This document shows positions 8,413 to 16,390 of a DNA stretch of 62,892 bases, one piece after another. The translations under genes were made by a program, and so were the position numbers. Numbering within the stretch: the stretch's first letter is position 1; every line of letters starts with the position of its first letter. The DNA is from Trinickia diaoshuihuensis (lineage in GTDB: Bacteria; Pseudomonadota; Gammaproteobacteria; Burkholderiales; Burkholderiaceae). The stretch spans positions 1 through 62,892 of the forward strand of contig NZ_QUBS01000013.1 in the NCBI RefSeq assembly GCF_003390925.1, read 5' to 3'. The notes below the pieces were generated by a model, which made no database searches, was not told the DNA's origin, and was given only the letters and a program-made list of their open reading frames with translations.

Positions 8413-9197
8413 GCAACGAACGCCTATTCTCGCTGCGCAATCGCTGGTTTACCGTCAGCGTGGGCCTGACCGCCGGCGTGGCCATCGTGTCGATTCTGAT
8501 CGGCTTCGTTTGGCTGCCTTCGGTCCAGACCGATTCGCAATTCGCGGGCATTTGGAACGCGATCTGCAGCGCCGCCGGCGTGCCGCAGCAGTGGTTTGTC
8601 TCGACGCCCGTCACGTCGCGCGTGAAAACGAGCGACGTGGTCGTCACGCCTTCGACGTTCGCGCACGGCGATCCGCTTTCGATCGGGCGCGGCGCCACGC
8701 TTGCGCTGCGCTGCTCGATGTGCCACGGCCCGCAGGGCATCAGCCAAGCGAATTCGCCGAATCTGGCCGGTCAGTACGAAACCGTGATCTACAAGCAGCT
8801 CAAGGATTTCCGCAGCGGCGCGCGGACGAACGCGGTGATGAGCCCGATGGTCGGGACGTTGTCCGAGCAAGACATGCGCGACCTCGCGGCGTACTACGCG
8901 AGCCTGCCCAAGCTCGTCGGCTATCACCCGGCGAGCCAGCCGGTGCCCCAGATCGTCGCCTCGGGCTCGCCGATGCGCAACATTGCACCGTGCGCGTCGT
9001 GCCACGGCGCGGCCGATCACAAGGCCGGCGCGCCTTGGCTCGAAGGCGAGCCGGTGGCCTATGTCCGAGCGCAGTTGCAAGGGTTCGCGACGGGCGATCG
9101 TCATAACGATATCGGCGAGCAGATGCGCAACGTGGCCAGGCAGATGACGCCGGCCGAGATCGACGCGGCCGCCCGTTATTATTCGAGCCAGCCCTAA
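8409..9197 (+). CDS. Membrane-anchored diheme cytochrome c
   Basis: A 262-aa protein with an uncleaved N-terminal helix (about residues 15-37) and two class I cytochrome c domains with heme sites CSMCH (about residue 101) and CASCH (about 196). The ATG at 8409 overlaps the subunit I stop (ATGA), so it is the last gene of the oxidase operon. A tethered cytochrome next to a ba3 oxidase suggests it is a dedicated donor to CuA, though the c4-like protein encoded at the start of the operon could do the same. The gene ends inside a hairpin shared with the convergent permease gene. Confidence 0.88.
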   Translation: MSNERLFSLRNRWFTVSVGLTAGVAIVSILIGFVWLPSVQTDSQFAGIWNAICSAAGVPQQWFVSTPVTSRVKTSDVVVTPSTFAHGDPLSIGRGATLALRCSMCHGPQGISQANSPNLAGQYETVIYKQLKDFRSGARTNAVMSPMVGTLSEQDMRDLAAYYASLPKLVGYHPASQPVPQIVASGSPMRNIAPCASCHGAADHKAGAPWLEGEPVAYVRAQLQGFATGDRHNDIGEQMRNVARQMTPAEIDAAARYYSSQP

Positions 9198-9223
9198 CGG
9201 CGAGCCCTGAGGGCGAGCCGTTA
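9195..9223. terminator. Hairpin holding both convergent stop codons
   Basis: An inverted repeat TAACGGC...GCCGTTA with an inner GCCC/GGGC stem around TGA. The outer arms contain the TAA of the diheme cytochrome gene and the TAA of the opposing permease gene. There is no T-run, so termination would be weak or Rho-assisted; the structure may protect both mRNA 3' ends. Confidence 0.55.
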
Positions 9224-10039
9224 AATCATCGACGAAGCCTTGACCATCATGGCGAGCGCGATGACTGCGGCGAAGGCGGCGAAGCCGCGCTGGATGTGGC
9301 TGCCGCTCAAGCGCCGGGCGATGAGGCGCCCGCCGAGCATGCCCGCGACGGCGCCGCCCGTAAACGGCAGCGCCGCGGCCCACGCCATATGGCCGCTGAC
9401 GCTCGAGGCCACGACGCCGGACATCGACACGAACGCGATCACGGCGAGCGAAGTTGCCACGATGCCCTCGATTGGAATGTCCGAGATACGGCGCAGCGCC
9501 GGGACGATGACGAATCCGCCGCCCACGCCGAGCAATCCCGACAGCAGTCCCGCGAGCGCGCCGGAAAGGGCGAGCGCGCGAGCGCAAGGCAGCGTCCACG
9601 CCAGCTTGCCGCGCACTTCGTCGAGGCGGCACGCGGCCTGCGCATTGCGCTCGGGGCCCCTCGCCCGTGCGCCGGCGCGCTGCTGCAAAAACATGCGAAC
9701 CGCGACATAGAACAGCACGAGCGCGAATAGCAGCATGAGCGGCGCATTCGGCACCCGGCGCGCGAGCCATAGACCGAGCGGCGAGACGACGGCCCCGGCG
9801 CCGGCCATCAGTGTCGCGGCTTTGTAGCGCACGCGCCCTTCCCGTAACGCGAGCAACGCGCCGAGCGCCGCGGCGATGCCGACCGCGGCCAAGCCGATCG
9901 GCCCGGCCGTCGCGACATCGAGCTTGAGCCCGAACACGAGCAGCGGCACGGCGACGATGCCGCCGCCCGCGCCCGTCAGCGCGAGAATGACGCCAACGAG
10001 CGCGCCGAGCGACGCGCTGATGACAAAGGGTTCCGTCAT
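9221..10039 (-). CDS. TauE/SafE (TSUP) family permease, likely sulfur-anion exporter
   Basis: A 272-aa polytopic membrane protein with the glycine-rich first helix GALVGVILALTGAGGGIVAV and an internal repeat of the same motif (LLSGLLGVGGGFVIVPAL), the duplicated signature of the TauE/SafE family. These transporters export sulfite, sulfoacetate or related anions. It is the last gene of the minus-strand run bigR-yeeE-yeeE-sqr-permease, so export of sulfite or thiosulfate from sulfide oxidation is the simplest role. Substrate cannot be read from the sequence. Confidence 0.85.
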   Translation of the reverse strand: MTEPFVISASLGALVGVILALTGAGGGIVAVPLLVFGLKLDVATAGPIGLAAVGIAAALGALLALREGRVRYKAATLMAGAGAVVSPLGLWLARRVPNAPLMLLFALVLFYVAVRMFLQQRAGARARGPERNAQAACRLDEVRGKLAWTLPCARALALSGALAGLLSGLLGVGGGFVIVPALRRISDIPIEGIVATSLAVIAFVSMSGVVASSVSGHMAWAAALPFTGGAVAGMLGGRLIARRLSGSHIQRGFAAFAAVIALAMMVKASSMI

Positions 10040-10055
10040 AGCCGGGCCTGCACCG

Positions 10056-11303
10056 TCAAGCGCTCGTGTTGGTAAACCACTCGCGCGCCTTGAGCATGCC
10101 GTTCCAGTAGAACCACGGCAGCAGTTTCGCCTTGAGCAGCCAGCCGAACGTGCTGGGCCGCGTGGGGTCCAGCGGAAACGTCGGCAAGAGCTTGCCGCCG
10201 TAGCCGAATTCGGCGAGCACCACCTTGCCGCGTTCCACTGTCAGCGGACAGGCGCCATAGCCGTCGTAACGGCGCGGCATCGAGCGCCCCGCGCGCATCG
10301 CGAGCAAATTCTCGGCGACGACGACCGCTTGCTTGCGGGCGGCGGCGGCCGTTTTGGCGTTCGGCGCGGAGCAGACGTCGCCGAGCGCGAACACGTTCGC
10401 ATAGCGCGGATGCTGCAATGTGGCATGATCGACTTCGCACCAGCCGGCCGCGTCGGCGAGCCGGCTGTCACGAATGAAATCGGGCGCAACTTGCGGCGGA
10501 ACGACGTGAATCATCTCGAACGGTTTGGTCACGCGCGAGACGACGCCGTCGGCGTTCGTCACGTCGAAGTGCGCGACCTTACCCGGGCCGTCGACCGCGA
10601 CGAGGTTCGAGCTGAAGGCGAGATTGGCGCTGTAGCGCGTCACGTATTTCATCAGCGCCGGCACGAAGGCGGCCACCCCGAACAAGACGGCGCCCGCCGT
10701 ATTGAATTCCACGTTGATACGATCGAGCACGCCCGAGCGCCGCCAGTGATCGCATGCGAGGTACATCGCCTTTTGCGGGGCGCCCGCGCATTTGATCGGC
10801 ATCGCCGGTTGCGTGAACAGTGCGGAGCCGCTCTGAATCGACCGTACCAGTTCCCACGTATAGGGCGCCAAGTCGTAACGATAGTTCGAGGTCACCCCAT
10901 ATTTGCCGAGCGCTTGCTCGAGGCCTTCGATGCGCTCCCAGGCGAGCCGCAGCCCGGGCGCGACGACGAGATCGCGATACGGCAACGTCTGCCCGTTATC
11001 GAGCCGCAAGCAATTGTCCTCGGGCTCGATGCGGGTCACGGTCGCACGGATCCACGTCACGCCTTCGGGGATGACCTCGCTCATCGGCCGGCGCGTGCGT
11101 CCGATATCGAACAGCCCGCCGCCGACGAGCGTCCATGCCGGTTGGTAATCGTGCGTGTCGCGCGGGTCGACGACGGCGATTTTCAGGCCGCTTTGACGAC
11201 GCAGCAGGCTCGCCGTTACGGCGATGCCGGCCGAGCCGCCGCCGACCACGACGACGTCGAACGTGCTGTCCCAGGTGCAAGCGGGCGCGGATTGTATTGC
11301 CAT
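10056..11303 (-). CDS. sqr: Sulfide:quinone oxidoreductase
   Basis: A 415-aa FAD flavoprotein that oxidises sulfide to persulfide or polysulfide and passes electrons to ubiquinone at the membrane. The N-terminal dinucleotide fold is VVVVGGGSAGIAVTASLL. Redox cysteines C172 (IKCAGAPQKAMYL) and C352 (YDGYGACPLT) match the pair conserved in type II (mitochondrial-like) SQR. The start at 11303 has GGGAGGT upstream; the frame extends upstream with no comparable site. It lies 16 bases downstream of the YeeE-like pair and would be controlled by the BigR-like repressor. Confidence 0.9.
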   Translation of the reverse strand: MAIQSAPACTWDSTFDVVVVGGGSAGIAVTASLLRRQSGLKIAVVDPRDTHDYQPAWTLVGGGLFDIGRTRRPMSEVIPEGVTWIRATVTRIEPEDNCLRLDNGQTLPYRDLVVAPGLRLAWERIEGLEQALGKYGVTSNYRYDLAPYTWELVRSIQSGSALFTQPAMPIKCAGAPQKAMYLACDHWRRSGVLDRINVEFNTAGAVLFGVAAFVPALMKYVTRYSANLAFSSNLVAVDGPGKVAHFDVTNADGVVSRVTKPFEMIHVVPPQVAPDFIRDSRLADAAGWCEVDHATLQHPRYANVFALGDVCSAPNAKTAAAARKQAVVVAENLLAMRAGRSMPRRYDGYGACPLTVERGKVVLAEFGYGGKLLPTFPLDPTRPSTFGWLLKAKLLPWFYWNGMLKAREWFTNTSA

Positions 11304-11319
11304 CAGCGAGACCTCCCGA

Positions 11320-11745
11320 TCAGGTGCGTGCGGCAAGGCGCCGCGTGAAAAGCGAATGAAGCGCCATGCCCGCGAGCATCGCGAGAAAGAAGAGCCAAGC
11401 CTTGGATTGGCCGCTCGAGGCCGCGACGAGCGCGGGACCGGGACAAAAGCCCGCGAGTCCCCAGCCGATGCCGAATATCGCGCTGCCGACCATGAGCGGG
11501 CGATCGAGCCGGGTGGCCGCGGGCCATGAGATCGGCGCGCCAAAGAGGGTCTTGCCGCGGCGGCGCGCAACCGCGAATGCCGCTGCGCCTACGGCGACCG
11601 CCCCACCCATCACGAGCGCGAGCGAAGGGTCCCAGCGGCCGGTTATATCGAGAAAGCCGAGCACCTTCGCAGGATCGGCCATGCGAGAGACGATGAGGCC
11701 GAGGCCGAAGAGCAAGCCGGCGGCAAACGCGGACACAGCAAGCAT
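11320..11745 (-). CDS. YeeE/YedE-family membrane protein (second half)
   Basis: A 141-aa protein with four likely helices, including the motif GLAGFCPGPAL with the conserved cysteine of YeeE/YedE sulfur-compound transporters. These half-size proteins usually occur as tandem pairs beside BigR and persulfide dioxygenase genes, and they are thought to move thiosulfate or a sulfane-sulfur species. It follows its partner after one base and precedes sqr by 16 bases. The transported substrate is inferred. Confidence 0.85.
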   Translation of the reverse strand: MLAVSAFAAGLLFGLGLIVSRMADPAKVLGFLDITGRWDPSLALVMGGAVAVGAAAFAVARRRGKTLFGAPISWPAATRLDRPLMVGSAIFGIGWGLAGFCPGPALVAASSGQSKAWLFFLAMLAGMALHSLFTRRLAART

Positions 11746-11746
11746 G

Positions 11747-12172
11747 TTAGAGGTGCCTCAGAACGAATACGGTTAGGAAGCCGAACGACATGAACGTCGC
11801 GGTGGCGGCGAACGAGCGCTTCGAGCCGCGCGAGATGCCGCACACGCCGTGACCGCTCGTGCAACCCGATCCATACCGCGTGCCGAAACCGACCAACAGC
11901 CCCGCCGCGATCAGCATGGGATTCGATGCCGCGACGACGATCTCGGGCATCGGCGCAAAAAGCCGCCATAGCCACGGTGCGGCGGCGAGCCCCGCCAGAA
12001 ACATAAGCGGCGTGGCGCGATCGGCCGGGGTCGTATCGATCAAACGCCCAAGCATGCCGCTGATGCCCGCGATACGGCCGCCCAGCAACACAAAGAGCCC
12101 CGCGGCCGCGCCGATCATGAGCCCGCCCGCCAAAGCGGCGCCGGGCGTGAAGTGCAGCGTGTCGATGCTCAT
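11747..12172 (-). CDS. YeeE/YedE-family membrane protein (first half)
   Basis: A 141-aa protein with about four helices and the conserved motif GFGTRYGSGCTSGHGVCGISR, whose cysteines line the transport path in YeeE. The ATG at 12172 overlaps the bigR stop (ATGA); an upstream in-frame codon adds nine basic residues with no support. Together with the following half-protein it probably forms one transporter for a reduced sulfur compound in the sulfide-response operon. Confidence 0.88.
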   Translation of the reverse strand: MSIDTLHFTPGAALAGGLMIGAAAGLFVLLGGRIAGISGMLGRLIDTTPADRATPLMFLAGLAAAPWLWRLFAPMPEIVVAASNPMLIAAGLLVGFGTRYGSGCTSGHGVCGISRGSKRSFAATATFMSFGFLTVFVLRHL

Positions 12173-12504
12173 ACGCTCCCGCCTTTGGCCTTGCCGCAAA
12201 ACAATTCCGACAACGTCTGCATGATGCGCACGACTTCATGGCTCGCGAGGCTGTAGTAGATGTACTTGCCATCCCGCCGGGCGGCCACGAGCCCTTCTTC
12301 GCGCAACACGCCCAGATGCTGCGAAAGGCTCGGCTGGCGCAGCCCGACGCTCGCCTCGAGTTCGCCGACGTTGTGCTCGCCCGAGGTGAGTTGGCACAGC
12401 AGCAACAAGCGGTCCTCGTGCGCCATCGCTTTGAGCAGCGCGCAGCATTGCGCCGCCGATTCGCGCAATGCTTCCGAGAGAGGTGAACTAAGCTGGTCTT
12501 GCAT
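12169..12504 (-). CDS. bigR: ArsR-family persulfide-responsive repressor (BigR/SqrR-like)
   Basis: A 111-aa winged-helix repressor. The recognition helix is RQPSLSQHLGVLREEG and the wing DGKYIYYSLA. C37 and C103 are 66 residues apart, the spacing of the redox-sensing pair in BigR (C42/C108) and SqrR, where persulfides link the two cysteines and release DNA. Metal-binding ArsR motifs are absent. It is first gene of the sulfide operon and divergent from the persulfide-dioxygenase-like gene across a region with two strong inverted repeats. Confidence 0.88.
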   Translation of the reverse strand: MQDQLSSPLSEALRESAAQCCALLKAMAHEDRLLLLCQLTSGEHNVGELEASVGLRQPSLSQHLGVLREEGLVAARRDGKYIYYSLASHEVVRIMQTLSELFCGKAKGGSV

Positions 12505-12519
12505 GTGCGCCGCACCTTA

Positions 12520-12566
12520 CCTAACAATATGTTGACCAACATTATATGAATGTATATATTGTTAGG
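12520..12566. promoter_or_regulatory. Divergent operator region with nested inverted repeats (BigR site)
   Basis: CCTAACAATAT at 12520-12530 and its perfect reverse complement ATATTGTTAGG at 12556-12566 flank 25 AT-rich bases. A second perfect repeat, ATGTTG-AC-CAACAT, occupies 12529-12542. The region separates bigR (start 12504) from the dioxygenase-like gene (start 12596), so one repressor could control both directions. The sequence is AT-rich, as BigR operators are, in an otherwise GC-rich neighbourhood. Identity as the BigR site is inferred. Confidence 0.7.
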
Positions 12567-12595
12567 CAACACCCAGTTTGACCCGAGGCATGACG

Positions 12596-13456
12596 ATGCA
12601 TCTGTGCGTAGAGCCGTTCTTCGATCCCGCGACATCCACTTTCACCTACGTCGTGCACGCGGGTGATGGAACGCAGGCGGCCATCATCGATTCGGTGTTG
12701 GATTACGACCCGAAGTCGGGCCGTACGTGCACGCAGTCGGCCGATCGCGTGATCGCATTCGTCAGCGAGCACGGCTTGCAGGTGCAATGGATCCTCGAAA
12801 CGCACGCGCATGCCGACCATCTCTCGGCCGCGCAGTATTTGAAGGCTCGGCTAGGCGGCACGATCGGCATCGGCGAGCACATTCGCACCGTTCAGCATAA
12901 GTTCAAGAGCGTGTTCAACTTGGGGGCAGATCTTGCCGAAGACGGCGCGCAATTCGGCCATCTGTTCGCCGACGATGAACGGTTCTCGATCGGCGCATTG
13001 CAGGCGCGTGCCATCCACGTGCCCGGCCATACGCCGGCCGATATGGCATATCAGGTGGGCGATGCCGTGTTCGTCGGCGACACGCTGTTCATGCCCGATG
13101 TGGGTTCGGCGCGCTGCGATTTCCCGGGCGGCGATGCCCACCTTCTCTACCGCTCGGTGCAAAAACTGCTGTCGCTGCCCCCGAGCACGCGCTTGTTCAT
13201 GTGCCACGACTATCCGCCCGCCACGCGCGAGCCGCGATGCGAAACCACCGTCGAGGAAGAGCGGCGCGCGAACGTCCATTTGCATGAGGGCATATCCGAA
13301 CGCGAATTCGTCGATATGCGGACCGCGCGCGATCGCACGCTCTCGATGCCCGTGCTGATTCTGCCCGCCGTGCAGGTCAATATTCGCGCGGGCGATATGC
13401 CGCCGCCCGAATCGAACGGCGTGCGCTATCTGAAGATTCCTTTGAACGCGCTATGA
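12596..13456 (+). CDS. MBL-fold persulfide-dioxygenase-like hydrolase (ETHE1/Blh group)
   Basis: A 286-aa metallo-beta-lactamase-fold protein. The metal motif is ETHAHADHLSAA with H70, H72, D74 and H75, followed by VPGHTPADM and CHDYPP, the pattern of ETHE1-type persulfide dioxygenases that oxidise glutathione persulfide to sulfite using one iron. The start at 12596 has GAGG seven bases upstream. It lacks the C-terminal rhodanese domain seen in some bacterial fusions. Divergence from bigR supports a role in clearing sulfane sulfur made by SQR. Confidence 0.88.
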   Translation: MHLCVEPFFDPATSTFTYVVHAGDGTQAAIIDSVLDYDPKSGRTCTQSADRVIAFVSEHGLQVQWILETHAHADHLSAAQYLKARLGGTIGIGEHIRTVQHKFKSVFNLGADLAEDGAQFGHLFADDERFSIGALQARAIHVPGHTPADMAYQVGDAVFVGDTLFMPDVGSARCDFPGGDAHLLYRSVQKLLSLPPSTRLFMCHDYPPATREPRCETTVEEERRANVHLHEGISEREFVDMRTARDRTLSMPVLILPAVQVNIRAGDMPPPESNGVRYLKIPLNAL

Positions 13457-13493
13457 CGCGCCCTGCCCGTACGCGCTTCAGATAGAACCATTG

Positions 13494-13507
13494 CTGACAT
13501 GCATCAA
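13494..13507. promoter_or_regulatory. FNR-like site upstream of hemN
   Basis: CTGAC-ATGC-ATCAA matches TTGAT-N4-ATCAA at 8 of 10 positions. Its centre is about 78 bases before the hemN start, leaving room for a promoter activated from -41.5. hemN is a classic FNR target. Single-site matches of this quality also arise by chance. Confidence 0.45.
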
Positions 13508-13578
13508 GTTCGCGGGGCTCGCGCGCTCGATAATGATCGAGAATCGGCGTGAGGCCGAGACCCGTTACGAGAAAGAAC

Positions 13579-15024
13579 ATGTCAGCTTATCCGCAGCCTC
13601 GCTGCGACGTGCCGGGCGGCGGCGAGCACACCGGCATGGCGTGCTTGACCGATATCGAATGGTCGGAGGCGTTGATTCGCCGCTTCGACACCGCGGGCCC
13701 GCGCTATACGTCCTATCCCACCGCCGATCGCTTCGCTCCCGAGTTCGACGAGGCGGCCTATCGCGGCCATCTGGCCGAACGGGCCCAGGCGAGCGCGAAG
13801 CCGCCGCTTTCGATTTACGTGCATTTACCGTTTTGCGAGTCGCTCTGCTACTTCTGCGCGTGCAACAAGATCATTACGCGCGATCACAGCCGTTCGGCTG
13901 AATACCTCGGCTATCTGCTGCGCGAGATCGCGATGGTCGCGCCCGAGATGGGCGGCGAACGGCACGTTTCGCAACTGCATCTCGGTGGCGGCACGCCGAC
14001 CTTTTTCACGCTCGCCGAACTCGCGCGTCTGACCGATACGTTGCGTCGTCACCTCGATTTCGCCCCCAACGCCGAGCTGAGCGTCGAGATCGATCCGCGC
14101 ACGGTCACGGCCGATACGCTTTCGGAATTGGGTGCGTTGGGCTTTAATCGGACGAGTTTTGGCGTGCAGGATTTCGATCCGGCCGTGCAGCAAGCCGTCA
14201 ATCGGATTCAGCCGCTCGCCATGGTCGAACGCGCCCTCGGCGCGAGCCGCGATGCGGGGTTCGAGTCGATCAACGTCGACCTCATTTACGGTTTGCCGCG
14301 GCAAACGGTCGCAAGCTTCGACCGCACGCTCGACGAGGTCGTACGGCTCGCACCCGATCGCATCGCGCTGTACAACTACGCGCATCTGCCGAGCCGGTTC
14401 AAGGCGCAGCGGCTGATCGACGCGAGCGAGTTGCCGCGCGCCGAGGACCGCCTGCGCATCTTCATGCGCGCGACGCAGCGCTTGCTCGATGCGGGCTACG
14501 TCTATATCGGCCTCGATCATTTCGCGAAGCCCGATGACGAACTGAGCCGGGCGCTGCGCGCGGGCAGTCTGCACCGGAACTTCCAGGGATATACGACCAA
14601 GGCCGAATGCGATCTCGTGGGCTTCGGCGTATCGGCAATCGGCAAGATCGGGCGCAGCTATTGTCAATCGACGCGCTCGGTGAAGACTTATTACGAGCGT
14701 TTGGACGAGGGCAAACTGCCGGTCGAACGCGGGCTGACGTTGTCGGCCGACGACGTCCTTCGCCGCGAGATCGTGATGACGTTGATGTGCAGCATGCCGC
14801 TGCAATATCGTGCGATCGAGGCCCGGCACGATATCGAATTCGCGCGCTACTTCGAGGACGAGCTTCGCGCGCTGGCGCCGCTTGTCGAAGCCGAGCTAGT
14901 CGAAATGAACGAGGAAGGCATTCGCATCTTGCCGAAGGGACGCTTGTTCGTCCGTGCTTGTGCAATGATGTTCGATCAATACCTCGGACGACCGAGCGCG
15001 GCTTCGTATTCGAAATTGATCTAA
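13579..15024 (+). CDS. hemN: Oxygen-independent coproporphyrinogen III dehydrogenase
   Basis: A 481-aa radical SAM enzyme that decarboxylates coproporphyrinogen III to protoporphyrinogen IX without oxygen in heme synthesis. The cluster motif CESLCYFCAC places C86, C90, C93 and C95 as in E. coli HemN (CxxxCxxCxC), followed by the SAM-binding HLGGGTPT. N-terminal residues FDTAGPRYTSYPTADRF are diagnostic of true HemN rather than HemW. ATG at 13579 is chosen; ATG at 13636 is possible. It stands alone downstream of a FNR-like site. Confidence 0.95.
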   Translation: MSAYPQPRCDVPGGGEHTGMACLTDIEWSEALIRRFDTAGPRYTSYPTADRFAPEFDEAAYRGHLAERAQASAKPPLSIYVHLPFCESLCYFCACNKIITRDHSRSAEYLGYLLREIAMVAPEMGGERHVSQLHLGGGTPTFFTLAELARLTDTLRRHLDFAPNAELSVEIDPRTVTADTLSELGALGFNRTSFGVQDFDPAVQQAVNRIQPLAMVERALGASRDAGFESINVDLIYGLPRQTVASFDRTLDEVVRLAPDRIALYNYAHLPSRFKAQRLIDASELPRAEDRLRIFMRATQRLLDAGYVYIGLDHFAKPDDELSRALRAGSLHRNFQGYTTKAECDLVGFGVSAIGKIGRSYCQSTRSVKTYYERLDEGKLPVERGLTLSADDVLRREIVMTLMCSMPLQYRAIEARHDIEFARYFEDELRALAPLVEAELVEMNEEGIRILPKGRLFVRACAMMFDQYLGRPSAASYSKLI

Positions 15025-15034
15025 AGCACCCTTC

Positions 15035-15048
15035 TTGACCCAGGTTAA
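15035..15048. promoter_or_regulatory. FNR/DNR-like palindrome upstream of the nmo-ubiUVT unit
   Basis: TTGAC-CCAG-GTTAA is a near-symmetric 14-mer with the FNR/DNR spacing (7 of 10 to TTGAT-N4-ATCAA). It lies 61 bases before the GTG of the nitronate-monooxygenase-like gene that heads the ubiUVT run. Confidence 0.45.
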
Positions 15049-15108
15049 GGTCCGCGCGCGCGGCTCGCTCCACACTGTCGCGTACTTCGATCGTGTTGAG
15101 GATGTCCT

Positions 15109-16347
15109 GTGTCAGTGCCGAAGGCTGGTTTCGAACCCCTGCATATCAAGGGCAAAACGCTGTTGCCCATCGTGCAGGGCGGAATGGGGGTGGGCGTGTC
15201 CGCGCATCGCTTAGCGGGTACCGTCGCCTCGCTCGGCGCGCTCGGCACGATATCGAGCGTCGATTTGCGGCGGCATCATCCCGATCTGATGGCGAAGACG
15301 GCGCGTTCGCGCGACCGGGCGCTCATCGACTCGATCAATCTCGAAGCGCTCCAACGCGAAGTGCAAGCCGCGCTCGAGCTTTCGAAGGGCAACGGCGCCG
15401 TGGCCGTGAACGTGATGCGGGCCGTGTCCGCCTATGCCGACTATGTGCGCTGCGCATGCGAGAGCGGTGCCCATGCCGTCGTCGTCGGAGCCGGGTTGCC
15501 GCTCGATTTGCCCGAACTCACGAGCGACCATCCCAATGTCGCGTTGATTCCCATCTTGTCGGATGCGCGCGGCATCGGCCTCGTGCTCAAGAAGTGGATG
15601 CGCAAGCAACGGCTGCCCGATGCCGTCGTCATCGAAAACCCGCGCTATGCGGCGGGACATCTGGGCGCGCCGACGCTCGAGGGCGTCGTCAATCCGAATT
15701 TCGCATTCCCCGAAGTCATCCAGGGGACGCTGACGCTGTTCAGGGAACTCGGCCTCGAGCGCGAAAAGATTCCGCTTATCGCCGCGGGCGGCATCCATAC
15801 GCATGAGCAAGTTCGAGAGCTCATCGCGCTGGGCGCGACCGCGGTTCAATTGGGCACGCCGTTCGCCGTGACCGAAGAGGGCGACGCGCATCCGAATTTC
15901 AAGAAGGTGCTCGTCGAAGCCGCACCAGACGATATCGTCACCTTCATGAGCGTGGCCGGGCTTCCGGCCCGCGCCGTACGCACGCCGTGGCTGGCCGACT
16001 ACCTCGAGAAGGAAGCGAAGCTGCAGCGCGTGGCCAGGCCGCGCAAATGCACGGTCGGCTTCGATTGCCTGCAGCAATGCGGGCTGCGCGACGGCATCGC
16101 CAAGCAAGGTCAATTCTGTATCGACCAGCGGCTCGCCTATGCGCTGGAGGGCGACGTCAAACGGGGACTCTTCTTCCGTGGATCGGAGGCGCTGCCGTTC
16201 GGGAAGCGGATCCGTCCGGCGCGCGAATTGATCGAATACATGCTGACCGGAACGATGGTGGAGCACGAGAGTGCCCCGGCGGGTCCGTCCGGCGATGAAT
16301 CGCCTTGCTCGCACTCGATAGGCGCGCGCTTTCATGAGGCGGCATAA
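15109..16347 (+). CDS. Nitronate monooxygenase / 2-nitropropane-dioxygenase-like flavoprotein
   Basis: A 412-aa FMN TIM-barrel protein. The N-terminal PIVQGGMGVGVSAHRLAG is the family opening, and AAGGIHTHEQVRELIALGATAVQLGTPF is the phosphate-binding region. The C-terminal quarter carries a cysteine cluster (CTVGFDCLQQCGLRD...FCID) that could bind a metal or cluster. It starts with GTG at 15109 with GAGG upstream. The following ubiU is only 43 bases on, so it is probably cotranscribed with the anaerobic ubiquinone genes; a direct role in that pathway is not established. It could instead detoxify nitroalkanes. Confidence 0.85.
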   Translation: MSVPKAGFEPLHIKGKTLLPIVQGGMGVGVSAHRLAGTVASLGALGTISSVDLRRHHPDLMAKTARSRDRALIDSINLEALQREVQAALELSKGNGAVAVNVMRAVSAYADYVRCACESGAHAVVVGAGLPLDLPELTSDHPNVALIPILSDARGIGLVLKKWMRKQRLPDAVVIENPRYAAGHLGAPTLEGVVNPNFAFPEVIQGTLTLFRELGLEREKIPLIAAGGIHTHEQVRELIALGATAVQLGTPFAVTEEGDAHPNFKKVLVEAAPDDIVTFMSVAGLPARAVRTPWLADYLEKEAKLQRVARPRKCTVGFDCLQQCGLRDGIAKQGQFCIDQRLAYALEGDVKRGLFFRGSEALPFGKRIRPARELIEYMLTGTMVEHESAPAGPSGDESPCSHSIGARFHEAA

Positions 16348-16390
16348 GCCGGCCGATGACATTTCAACGATGAACGATCGCTCCGCAACG

